Below are positions 1 through 7,477 of a stretch of DNA of 22,490 nt, in pieces (position 1 is the stretch's first letter; every line of letters begins with the position of its first letter). The translations under genes were made by a program, and so were the position numbers. The DNA lies in contig CAYTTS010000015.1 in NCBI GenBank assembly GCA_964440875.1, positions 1-22,490 of the forward strand. Direction: 5' to 3'. The notes below the pieces were generated by a model. That model saw only the letters and a list, made by a program, of their open reading frames with translations, ran no database searches and was not told where the DNA came from. Source of the stretch: JAAZDN01 sp964440875. Its GTDB lineage: Bacteria > Bacillota_I > Bacilli_A > Erysipelotrichales > Erysipelotrichaceae.

Positions 1-698
1 TTTTCTTTTAATATTTCATTAATATCACCAATAAATGTATAATTAAACATTTCATTATTATAATCTAAGAGTTCATTATTAATTAATATTCTGTTTTCAA
101 CATGCATAACTGCGTACATATGAGCACTAATATGTAATGATGTTCCCATTACTAAGATGGTATCTGCTTCACTTAACATCTGTTGATATCTTTTATAGTC
201 TTCATAATTGAAGTTATCACCATATAAGATTACTTTTGTATCTAATATAGCATTACAACAAGGACTTAAGTTATCCACAGTTATTTCTGTAATATCAAGA
301 TCTTTATTGCATTTACTACAAATAAACTTACTTCCACTTCCGTGAATTTCTACTATTTTTTCTTCAGGTAGTCCAATATCGTTATAAAGATTATCTATAT
401 TCTGAGTAATAACACCAACGAGTTTTCCTGCTTTATGTAGATCATAGGCAAATGTATGACCTAAATTTGCTTTAACATCTTTATTTACTATAAAGTTATC
501 CACAATATAATTGATGGTGGACATAGGATCTTGATTATAATGATCTCTACTTAGTAGCGTAATAGGGTCTATATCCATTTTTACTGAGTATAATCCATCA
601 CTACTTCTAAAATCTTTTAAGCCGCTTGCCGTAGATACTCCTGCGCCACTCAATATAACTATTTTATTACTTTTATCTATTATCTCTTTCAGTTTCAT
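1..698 (-). CDS. Sir2-family NAD-dependent protein deacylase (sirtuin), C-terminus cut by window edge
   Basis: Sirtuins remove acyl groups from lysines using NAD+, releasing nicotinamide and O-acyl-ADP-ribose in the cytoplasm. I translated this from the reverse strand; 232 codons are present and family members are about 240 residues, so little is missing. Visible motifs: the NAD-binding GAGVSTASGLKDFRS (residues 18-32; the family usually has PDFRS), TQNIDNLY (98-105), and catalytic His119 in EIHGS. The zinc module has C127-x2-C130 and then an adjacent pair C147-C148, where the family usually has a spaced second pair. GTSL and INN motifs follow near the C-terminus. The ATG at 698 is preceded by a purine-rich ribosome site (AGAGAGG). 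The gene starts only 12 bases after the terminator of the upstream SGNH hydrolase gene and has no room for its own promoter, so it probably depends on read-through. Family assignment is secure; the substrate is unknown. Confidence 0.9.
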   Translation of the reverse strand, partial: MKLKEIIDKSNKIVILSGAGVSTASGLKDFRSSDGLYSVKMDIDPITLLSRDHYNQDPMSTINYIVDNFIVNKDVKANLGHTFAYDLHKAGKLVGVITQNIDNLYNDIGLPEEKIVEIHGSGSKFICSKCNKDLDITEITVDNLSPCCNAILDTKVILYGDNFNYEDYKRYQQMLSEADTILVMGTSLHISAHMYAVMHVENRILINNELLDYNNEMFNYTFIGDINEILKE

Positions 699-710
699 AT
701 TTTCCTCTCT

Positions 711-737
711 AAAAAAAGCATCTCAAAAAGAGATGCT
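711..737 (-). terminator. Intrinsic terminator after the SGNH hydrolase gene
   Basis: A perfect 8-bp stem (AGCATCTC / GAGATGCT) with a 5-base loop is followed, on the minus strand, by a run of six to seven T. It overlaps the stop codon of the upstream hydrolase gene and directly abuts the ribosome-binding site of the sirtuin gene. It closes the metG-to-hydrolase operon, and could leave the sirtuin expressed only by read-through. Confidence 0.8.
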
Positions 738-1860
738 ACTTAATTAATTCTAGTATTTTATCTAAATCAATATTATCAGCAATGATATCTCCACCAACTT
801 GATTCCAGTGTAAATGATCATCACTTTCAAACCTATCTGCTAAATAATCGCTTCTATCTTTATCTTCGACAATACTAGCAATATCAATAACCAAATCATA
901 TTCTTTTTGATTTATTATCCAATCATTTAAAGCAACTCGCATTTCTTCAGCTTCTTCTAAGACCGATACTTTATAGCCTGCAAAAGGCGTAATAGTACAT
1001 ATTGCAGCTTTAGCATTGTTTTCTCTAATCTTAGCTAGTAGATAACGATAGCCATCTAACATCTCTTCAAATGTTGGAAATTGATCACTCGTTACATTGC
1101 TACCGGGATGAATTAAATCATTAACACCAAGAGCAACGACAACAAGATCCGGCTTATTATATTCAAAGACATCATGATCAACTCGTTTTACTCCAGCAGG
1201 TCCAAAAGCTTCTTTGTATAAACCTTCACCATCTCTTAAGAGTCTATTTCCAGAGTGGCCAGCATTAGCGATACTAACATGTAGTGCACGCTCATTAAGC
1301 TTCTCTTGAAGTACCTGTGTGTAGTATGAGTGATTTGTAAGTGAATCACCAAACCAAGTAATTGATTTTTGATTTGATAAGACCTCAACTTGTTTAACTA
1401 AGATAACTAACTGTAGGTGTGGCTTACTTATTGCCTTTGTTTTTAAGCCTAGAAGCATATGTCGATTAAATATTCCATAATGTGAAGAACTACTTACTCT
1501 TGTGCTATTAAAGTCACTTGCACTATAAGCTTTTGAGAAATAAGCAAAGTTAGTTGTAACTACCATCGCTGTTGCAATATCAACCTTAACTTCAATCTCA
1601 TCACTATAAAACTCACTAAAAGGGGCCATAGTAAAGCGTTTTTTACCCTTTACTAAGACAGAATAAGACTGACCATTAATCATAATACTCATATTTCTTA
1701 CTCTTAATGGTTTTTTATTATAGGCATTTGTCAACAAAATTCTTATCTTATCACCACTGAAAAACGTTTTGAAGTTTAACTCTTGACGCGTTCCATGAAG
1801 ATGCATATGCATTAAGCTATAGTCTTTTGTCTTGTAACTATATATTGGAGTATACTTCAT
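736..1860 (-). CDS. SGNH/GDSL-family esterase or deacylase, cytoplasmic
   Basis: A 374-residue serine hydrolase of the SGNH superfamily. Block I is WFGDSLT with nucleophile Ser173. Block II glycine lies in NAGHSGN (199-205). Block III is GVND (245-248, oxyanion Asn247). Block V is DHLH, giving Asp348/His351. Residues 1 to about 160 form a separate, strand-rich N-terminal domain, resembling the two-domain layout of carbohydrate-esterase-like SGNH proteins; that comparison is an inference. No signal peptide or membrane segment is visible, so a secreted role is unlikely. The gene begins one base after the parB stop and has only a weak ribosome site, so translation is probably coupled to parB. 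No link between this hydrolase and chromosome segregation is established. Substrate unknown: acetylated sugars, lipids or thioesters are all possible. Confidence 0.88.
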   Translation of the reverse strand: MKYTPIYSYKTKDYSLMHMHLHGTRQELNFKTFFSGDKIRILLTNAYNKKPLRVRNMSIMINGQSYSVLVKGKKRFTMAPFSEFYSDEIEVKVDIATAMVVTTNFAYFSKAYSASDFNSTRVSSSSHYGIFNRHMLLGLKTKAISKPHLQLVILVKQVEVLSNQKSITWFGDSLTNHSYYTQVLQEKLNERALHVSIANAGHSGNRLLRDGEGLYKEAFGPAGVKRVDHDVFEYNKPDLVVVALGVNDLIHPGSNVTSDQFPTFEEMLDGYRYLLAKIRENNAKAAICTITPFAGYKVSVLEEAEEMRVALNDWIINQKEYDLVIDIASIVEDKDRSDYLADRFESDDHLHWNQVGGDIIADNIDLDKILELIK

Positions 1861-1861
1861 T

Positions 1862-2734
1862 TTATTTCTCGATTAAATCTAATATCTCAAGTATACGATT
1901 TAGATCACTTGTATCAGTGAAAGAAATAGTTAATTTCTTATCAGTTAAGCTTACCTTTGTTGATAGCTTATTTTCAATACTTCTTTCTACTGCTTTTAGT
2001 TGTGGATCAACTTTCTTAATAACTTCCTCTTTACTACTACCTTCTCTATCTTCACGCATTAGTTTTTCAACTGCACGTACAGATAAGTTTTTATCAATAA
2101 TTTCATTAGCATAATAAATTATTTCATCTTCACTATCTAAAGTAATTAGTGGTCTAACATGTCCCATTGATAATTGATTATCTCTAACCATATTTTGAAC
2201 CTTGTTTGGTAAACGTAATAATCTTGTGATATTCGCAATATGCTCACGTGTTTTTCCAACACGTTCGGCTAATTGTACCTGAGTGTAGTTAAAGTGTTTA
2301 ATCATTTCTGAGTAGGCATTCGCTTCCTCAATAACATTAAGGTCTTCACGTTGGATATTTTCTAAAAGACCAATTTCCATCATCATATCATCATCAAAAT
2401 CAACGATAATAGCTGGAATTGTTTCTAAGCCAACTTTTCGTGATGCCATAACGCGACGCTCACCTGCGACAAGTTCATAACCTTTAATTGCTTCTCTTAC
2501 TAAGATTGGCGTAAAGACACCAACTTGTTTTATCGATACAGCAAGTTCTTCAATTTTATCTTCATCAAAAACTTTACGAGGTTGATATGGGTTACTGTGA
2601 ATATCGCTTAATAAAATATCGGCTTTTTTACCCGTGCTTTCGCTTTGAGCATTTTGTTGTATTTCTTCTAGAGCTTCTTCGATTCCCTCACCAAAGATGG
2701 CACCTAATCCACGACCTAACTTCTTTTCACTCAT
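1862..2734 (-). CDS. parB: Chromosome-partitioning protein ParB / Spo0J
   Basis: A 290-residue CTP-dependent DNA clamp that loads at parS sites near the origin and, with ParA, segregates the chromosome and recruits SMC. It has the Spo0J-type N-terminus KLGRGLGAIFGE (5-16), which stimulates the ParA ATPase. CTP-binding boxes are NPYQPR (48-53) and GERR (91-94). ENIQRED (125-131) follows, then a helix-turn-helix at about 150-172 and a dimerisation tail. The GERR box continues V-M-A where the family usually has x-R-A, so a conserved arginine is Met96. The gene lies 10 bases after parA with a clear ribosome site (AGGAGG). The pairing with parA, and its distinction from the noc paralogue upstream, make the assignment secure. 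Confidence 0.95.
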   Translation of the reverse strand: MSEKKLGRGLGAIFGEGIEEALEEIQQNAQSESTGKKADILLSDIHSNPYQPRKVFDEDKIEELAVSIKQVGVFTPILVREAIKGYELVAGERRVMASRKVGLETIPAIIVDFDDDMMMEIGLLENIQREDLNVIEEANAYSEMIKHFNYTQVQLAERVGKTREHIANITRLLRLPNKVQNMVRDNQLSMGHVRPLITLDSEDEIIYYANEIIDKNLSVRAVEKLMREDREGSSKEEVIKKVDPQLKAVERSIENKLSTKVSLTDKKLTISFTDTSDLNRILEILDLIEK

Positions 2735-2744
2735 AATTATCCTC

Positions 2745-3512
2745 CTATTTATTATCTTTAATTAATTCTTTAGCTAAGGCAGCATATGCTTTAGCACCTG
2801 GCGATTTAATATCATATTCAAATATCGTTTGACCACGTGATGGTGCTTCCGATAACTTAATACTTCTTGGAATATGCGTTTTGTACGTACTCTCTTTAAA
2901 GTATTTTCTAACTTCTTGCTGAACCTCTAGACTTAAATTTGTTCTAGCATCAAACATCGTTAGCAGTACTCCTTCAATAACTAATTGTCGGTTAAATAAA
3001 CGTTGAATTAATCTAATCGTAGAAAGTAGTTGTGTTAATCCCTCTAATGCATAATATTCGCATTGAACTGGTATCAATACTGAATCTGCCGCAGTAAATG
3101 CATTAGTGTTTAATAATCCTAATGATGGGGGGCAGTCGATAAAAATATAATCAAAGTCATCTTTAATTAATGCTAATTTATCTTTTAATAAAGTTTCTCT
3201 TCCAACTTTATACTCTGCCATTTCAAGATCAGCACCAGCTAAATCAATTGTAGCCGGGATTATTGATAGCGGAGGTATGGATAATGTTTTAATTATCTCT
3301 TTTGGGTGAACTTCAGCAAACAGTAAGTCGTATGAAGATTTATTAACACCAATATTATATGCACCTACACCTTGAGTTGCATTTGCCTGTGGATCAAAAT
3401 CTACAATTAATACTTTTTTATTTAAATAAGCTAAGGCAGCTGCTAAGTTAACTGTTGTTGTCGTTTTACCAACTCCGCCTTTTTGATTTGCGATTGCGAT
3501 AATTTTTCCCAT
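2745..3512 (-). CDS. parA: Chromosome-partitioning ATPase ParA / Soj
   Basis: A 255-residue deviant-Walker ATPase of the MinD/ParA family. The Walker A box is KGGVGKTT (11-18, with the signature lysine Lys11). DFDPQANAT (38-46) and the Walker B FIDCPPSLG, with Asp126, follow. ATP-bound dimers bind the nucleoid non-specifically, and ParB stimulates hydrolysis. In Bacillus relatives Soj also controls DnaA. The length matches chromosomal Soj and there is no N-terminal DNA-binding extension of the plasmid ParA type. It has a strong ribosome site (AAAGGGG) before the ATG. It sits 13 bases after noc and 10 bases before parB, the standard origin-proximal order. Confidence 0.95.
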   Translation of the reverse strand: MGKIIAIANQKGGVGKTTTTVNLAAALAYLNKKVLIVDFDPQANATQGVGAYNIGVNKSSYDLLFAEVHPKEIIKTLSIPPLSIIPATIDLAGADLEMAEYKVGRETLLKDKLALIKDDFDYIFIDCPPSLGLLNTNAFTAADSVLIPVQCEYYALEGLTQLLSTIRLIQRLFNRQLVIEGVLLTMFDARTNLSLEVQQEVRKYFKESTYKTHIPRSIKLSEAPSRGQTIFEYDIKSPGAKAYAALAKELIKDNK

Positions 3513-3525
3513 AACTTACCCCTTT

Positions 3526-4284
3526 CTATTTTTTAATTCTTATTGTCATCACTATTTCATCATCAGTCTCACTTTGATCTAGATTACTTTCTAATCCAAA
3601 CTTATTAATCATTGTTACAGCTTGTTTAATAGTATTAACAGCTAAAATATGATTTTGTGAGTATCCTTTTGATTTTGGTTTTTTTACATCCTTATTAACC
3701 ATCTTACTAACAACTTTTTCAGTATCATTTACCGTTAGTTTTTTATCAATAATATCTTCTAATACTTTTTCTTGTTCATCTTCATTTAATTTTAATAATC
3801 CACGGGCATGACGTTCCGTAATTTTTCTTGTAATAACTGCCGCTTGTACTTCTTCACTTAAATTAAGTAATCTTAATTTATTAGCTATTGTTGATTGTGA
3901 TTTTCCAACACGTTTCCCAAGTTCTGTTTGAGTAATTCCAAACTTCTCTTTTAATAGTACGTAAGCCTTAGCTTCCTCAACTGCTGTTAAGTCTTCACGT
4001 TGAATGTTTTCAACTAATGCCATCTCACTTAACTCTTGTGGATTAACATCACGAATAATAGCTTCTATTTCAGTTAAGCCCGCTAAGATGCTAGCTCTAT
4101 ATCTTCTCTCACCTGCGATTATTTCATAATTATTATCAACTTTAGATACAATAATAGGCTGAATTAGTCCATTATTTCTAATTGATGTAGCAAGTTCCAC
4201 AATCTTATCATCATCAAAAGATAGTCTTGGTTGATATCTATTTGGTTTTATCAAATCAATTGAAATTTTAATAATATTCTGCAT
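3526..4284 (-). CDS. noc: Nucleoid occlusion protein Noc (ParB paralogue), lacking the membrane-targeting N-terminus
   Basis: A 252-residue ParB-fold protein. Noc binds its own DNA sites and stops division over the nucleoid. CTP boxes are PNRYQPR (14-20) and GERRYRA (58-64), with ENIQRED at 92-98. Noc rather than Spo0J identity rests on KSQSTIANKLRLLNL (128-142), KITERHARGLL (154-164), a C-terminal NTIKQAVTMI stretch and the ending TIRIKK, all of which resemble Bacillus Noc. Bacillus Noc starts with an amphipathic membrane-binding helix and about 25 extra residues. Here the reading frame begins almost at the core, and an in-frame stop lies three codons upstream of the ATG, so no longer start is possible. 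It follows rsmG by 9 bases with a GGGAG ribosome site. Confidence 0.88.
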   Translation of the reverse strand: MQNIIKISIDLIKPNRYQPRLSFDDDKIVELATSIRNNGLIQPIIVSKVDNNYEIIAGERRYRASILAGLTEIEAIIRDVNPQELSEMALVENIQREDLTAVEEAKAYVLLKEKFGITQTELGKRVGKSQSTIANKLRLLNLSEEVQAAVITRKITERHARGLLKLNEDEQEKVLEDIIDKKLTVNDTEKVVSKMVNKDVKKPKSKGYSQNHILAVNTIKQAVTMINKFGLESNLDQSETDDEIVMTIRIKK

Positions 4285-4293
4285 TTTTCTCCC

Positions 4294-4986
4294 TTACAAA
4301 GGTCTCTTCTTTATTTGACCATAATTTCTTGGATATTTACTCTTAGTTTTCTTATCTTTTTTAATCAATATAATCGCTCTATCAGCATCTTCTAAATTAG
4401 TTGTAAATACTTCAGAAACACTTGAACCAAGCTCTTTTAAAGCATTGCTACTAGCCTTTAATTCCTCTTCATACTTACTACCTTTAAGAGCGATAAAGTA
4501 ACCATTTACCTTAGTAAATGGTATACATAACTCTAATAATATTTGCATATTTGCAACAGCACGAGCACTGACAAAGTCAAATTTAACATCACTTTTCTTA
4601 ATATAGTCCTCAGCACGTTCTTCTATTATATTAACATTTATCCCCAAATCTTGACACAGTACATTTAAAAACTTTACTCTTTTATTGTTTGGCTCCAAAA
4701 TACTAACTTCTAATTCTGGATAAAGTATTTTTAATGGAATACTAGGAAAACCAGCTCCAGCACCAACATCAAGTAGTGATCCTTTTAAGTCTATAAACAA
4801 AGCTGGGATAATTGAATCATAAAAATGTTTAACATAGATCTCTTCTGTTTCAATAATAGCAGTTAAATTCATAACTTTATTATATTCTTGAAGCAGTTTT
4901 CGATATGTTTCAAACTGTTCTATTTGCTTATCATTTAATTCAATATCATGTTTTTTTAACTTATCAATTAATATTTGTGCTTCCAT
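4294..4986 (-). CDS. rsmG: 16S rRNA (guanine527-N7)-methyltransferase RsmG (GidB)
   Basis: A 230-residue SAM-dependent methyltransferase that makes m7G527 in 16S rRNA. The SAM-binding loop is LDVGAGAGFPSIP (72-84), followed by the acidic strand-2 motif SVLEPNNKRVKFL. Later come a FVSARAVANM stretch and a lysine-rich ending (YPRNYGQIKKRPL) typical of the family. Length matches the usual 215-240. A good ribosome site (AAGGAG) precedes the ATG. It lies 27 bases after mnmG and 9 before noc, the normal gidA-gidB-noc order. Confidence 0.95.
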   Translation of the reverse strand: MEAQILIDKLKKHDIELNDKQIEQFETYRKLLQEYNKVMNLTAIIETEEIYVKHFYDSIIPALFIDLKGSLLDVGAGAGFPSIPLKILYPELEVSILEPNNKRVKFLNVLCQDLGINVNIIEERAEDYIKKSDVKFDFVSARAVANMQILLELCIPFTKVNGYFIALKGSKYEEELKASSNALKELGSSVSEVFTTNLEDADRAIILIKKDKKTKSKYPRNYGQIKKRPL

Positions 4987-5013
4987 TAAAACACTCCTTT
5001 TATATATTTTTTA

Positions 5014-6867
5014 CTACTTATTAGCATCCTTCATATAGAACGATAATATAGTAATATCTGATGGGTTAACCCCTGAAATACGACTTGCCTGTCCTAAAGT
5101 TTCTGGTTTAATTAAAGCAAGTTTTTCTCTACCTTCTTGAGATAAATGTTCAATTTTATCATAGTCTAAAGTAACAGGAATCTTAACTAACTCCATCTTA
5201 CTTAAACGCTCAGCTTCACGCTTAGCTTTTCTAATATAACCTTCATATTTAATCTCAATTTCATTGTATTTAGCTAATTCTAAGTCCATATCAAAATCTA
5301 AGTAGTCTTTAATTACTTCCGGTGTGATATTTGGTCTTTTTAATAGTTCTTTAGCACTTAAACGGTCATTTAAATCATTAAAACCAAGTTCTTTTAAACG
5401 TTCATTAATACTATCACTTGCCGTAAATGTATTACGTTCTAAATCTTCGTCTAATTGTTTCATTCTTGCTACTTTATCAGTGAAATGTGCATACTGATCT
5501 TCTTTAACTGTACCAATTCTATATCCATGTTCAGTTAAGCGCATATCAGCATTATCATGACGAAGTAGTAAACGATACTCTGATCTTGATGTTAATAAAC
5601 GATATGGCTCTTTAGTACCTTTAGTAACTAAGTCATCAATCATAACACCAATATAAGCTTCATCACGTCTTAAAATGAATGGTTCTCTTCCTTGAAATTT
5701 CAGACCAGCATTAATACCAGCCATAATACCTTGACCAGCTGCCTCTTCATAACCTGAAGTACCATTAATTTGACCAGCAAAGAATAAGTTTTCAATATCC
5801 ATAGATTCTAATGTTTTCTTAAGTTGAATTGGATTAATTGCGTCATACTCGATTGCATAACCGTATGCCGTAATTTCTGCATCTTCAAGTCCAACAACAC
5901 TCTTAATCATTTCATCTTGAACTTCAGCTGGAAGTGATGTAGATAAACCTTGAACATATACCGTATCCATTTCCAGTGATTCTGGCTCAATAAATAATTG
6001 GTGACGTTCTTTATCAGCAAATCTAACAATTTTATCTTCAATAGAAGGACAGTATCTTGCGCCTGCACCTTCGACAACTCCACCATACATAGCAGACTTG
6101 TCTAAATTAGCCTCAATAACTTCATGTGTTTTCGCATTTGTGTAAGTTAGGTAGCATGGTAACTGTTCTAAAGTAATATCATCTTTAGTACTCTTCCATG
6201 AGAAGAAGTTATATTCCTCATCCCCTGGTTGAATCTCAACTCGATCATAGTGAACACTGTCTACTTTAATACGAGCTACAGTTCCAGTTTTAAGACGTAT
6301 TAAATCTAATTTACGATCAGCAAGTGATTTTGAAATTCCATCTGTAGTCTTTTGATTATCAGCTGCAATATCAGTTACCTCGTGACCAATCATTATTTTA
6401 GATGCTAAAAAAGTTCCCGCAGTTATAACAACCATTTTCGATCTAATTTCACGGCCATCAGCCATAATTACACCATTTGCGGTATTTCCTTCAATAATAA
6501 TTGATTCAACTTGATCTTCAATTAATTCAATATTTTTATTTTCTAAAACTAAGTCTTTAACCATTCTTACATACTTAACTTTATCAATTTGATTTCTTAG
6601 GGCACGAACACCAGGTCCTTTTGCCATGTTTAACATCTTAATTTGTAAAGCATTTAGATCTGCCAATCGACCCATAACTCCACCTAAGGCATCAACTTCT
6701 CTAACAACAATTCCTTTTGCCGGTCCACCAATTGATGGATTACACGGTAGTGTTGCCATTAAATCACTATTTAAGGTAATTAAAGTTACCTTTATATCCA
6801 TATTTGCTAAAGCGAAGGCTGCCTCTATACCAGCATGACCTGCTCCAACAACTATAATATCTTTCAT
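5014..6867 (-). CDS. mnmG: tRNA uridine-5-carboxymethylaminomethyl modification enzyme MnmG (GidA)
   Basis: A 617-residue FAD enzyme that, with the GTPase MnmE, modifies U34 of certain tRNAs. The FAD-binding Rossmann motif is GAGHAG (8-13). The conserved LPCNPSIGGPAKG (40-52, Cys42) and a second conserved cysteine in ARYCPSIEDKI are present. The helical C-terminal domain ends in ASRISGVNPSDI. I chose the ATG at 6867 over an in-frame ATG 54 bases upstream, because the family starts directly with the flavin strand (MKDIIVVGAG) and GGAGAG is correctly spaced before 6867. The start lies 4 bases after the glycosylase stop. mnmE, usually just upstream of mnmG in Bacillus relatives, is not in the window. 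Confidence 0.95.
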   Translation of the reverse strand: MKDIIVVGAGHAGIEAAFALANMDIKVTLITLNSDLMATLPCNPSIGGPAKGIVVREVDALGGVMGRLADLNALQIKMLNMAKGPGVRALRNQIDKVKYVRMVKDLVLENKNIELIEDQVESIIIEGNTANGVIMADGREIRSKMVVITAGTFLASKIMIGHEVTDIAADNQKTTDGISKSLADRKLDLIRLKTGTVARIKVDSVHYDRVEIQPGDEEYNFFSWKSTKDDITLEQLPCYLTYTNAKTHEVIEANLDKSAMYGGVVEGAGARYCPSIEDKIVRFADKERHQLFIEPESLEMDTVYVQGLSTSLPAEVQDEMIKSVVGLEDAEITAYGYAIEYDAINPIQLKKTLESMDIENLFFAGQINGTSGYEEAAGQGIMAGINAGLKFQGREPFILRRDEAYIGVMIDDLVTKGTKEPYRLLTSRSEYRLLLRHDNADMRLTEHGYRIGTVKEDQYAHFTDKVARMKQLDEDLERNTFTASDSINERLKELGFNDLNDRLSAKELLKRPNITPEVIKDYLDFDMDLELAKYNEIEIKYEGYIRKAKREAERLSKMELVKIPVTLDYDKIEHLSQEGREKLALIKPETLGQASRISGVNPSDITILSFYMKDANK

Positions 6868-6871
6868 AAAA

Positions 6872-7477
6872 TCACTCTCCTGAATATGCTTTCCAAAAGT
6901 ATAAAGAAGCAATAGTTCCATATGGTGATAATCTCTCTTTTATCAGATTAAAATCATCTTTAGATAATTCTTCTAAACCATATACTTCGCAAATTCCTTT
7001 ACGAATACCTAAGTCACCATATGCCAGAACATCAGGCCTTTTTAAACCATGTATTAACAACATTTCGGCACTCCAAAGTCCAATACCTGGGTATGCAATC
7101 AAAATATTAATAATTTCTTCATCACTTTTATCATATAAATCTTGATAATCTAGTATACCATATTTCATATCAGATGCTATCTTAGATACATAGCTATATT
7201 TTCGCTCTGATATCCCACAGGCAAGTACTTCATTTTTATCTGCATTTAAAAAATTATCTTCATTAACAATAGTTAATAAATCGTCTAAACGCGAATATAT
7301 TGTACTTGCAGCTTTCGTTGAAATTAGCTGACCGATCAATGTTTTCACGACCTCAATAAAGAATGTTTCAGAAGTATAGCGTAGTGGTATATCAACGCTA
7401 TCAATATACTTAGCTAGTACTTCATCCTTACTCTTTAATGCATTTAAATCAGTCTCACTAATTACAATTTTACTCAA
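6872..7477 (-). CDS. HhH-GPD DNA glycosylase, AlkA-like (3-methyladenine type)
   Basis: A 201-residue base-excision glycosylase. The helix-hairpin-helix is LIAYPGIGLWSAEML (126-140), followed by the Gly/Pro-Asp segment RPDVLAYGDLGIRKG (147-161). Asp155 is the likely catalytic aspartate. The DLGIRKG end and the absence of a C-terminal four-cysteine iron-sulfur loop point to the AlkA branch rather than to Nth or MutY. Family members release alkylated bases such as 3-methyladenine. At about 200 residues it is shorter than E. coli AlkA (282) because the N-terminal domain is missing, which is common in Gram-positive homologues. The start overlaps metG by 8 bases and the stop lies 4 bases before mnmG, so it is translationally embedded in a translation/tRNA operon. 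The exact lesion specificity cannot be read from sequence. Confidence 0.85.
   Translation of the reverse strand: MSKIVISETDLNALKSKDEVLAKYIDSVDIPLRYTSETFFIEVVKTLIGQLISTKAASTIYSRLDDLLTIVNEDNFLNADKNEVLACGISERKYSYVSKIASDMKYGILDYQDLYDKSDEEIINILIAYPGIGLWSAEMLLIHGLKRPDVLAYGDLGIRKGICEVYGLEELSKDDFNLIKERLSPYGTIASLYFWKAYSGE

Noticed and set aside
6872..6874. Mycoplasma-type code with TGA as tryptophan
   Set aside because: TGA ends the glycosylase, yaaT and holB genes at positions expected from family lengths, and tryptophan codons are TGG.
6868..6921. Longer N-terminus of MnmG from an upstream ATG
   Set aside because: The extra 18 residues have no family match, and GGAGAG is correctly placed for the ATG at 6867.
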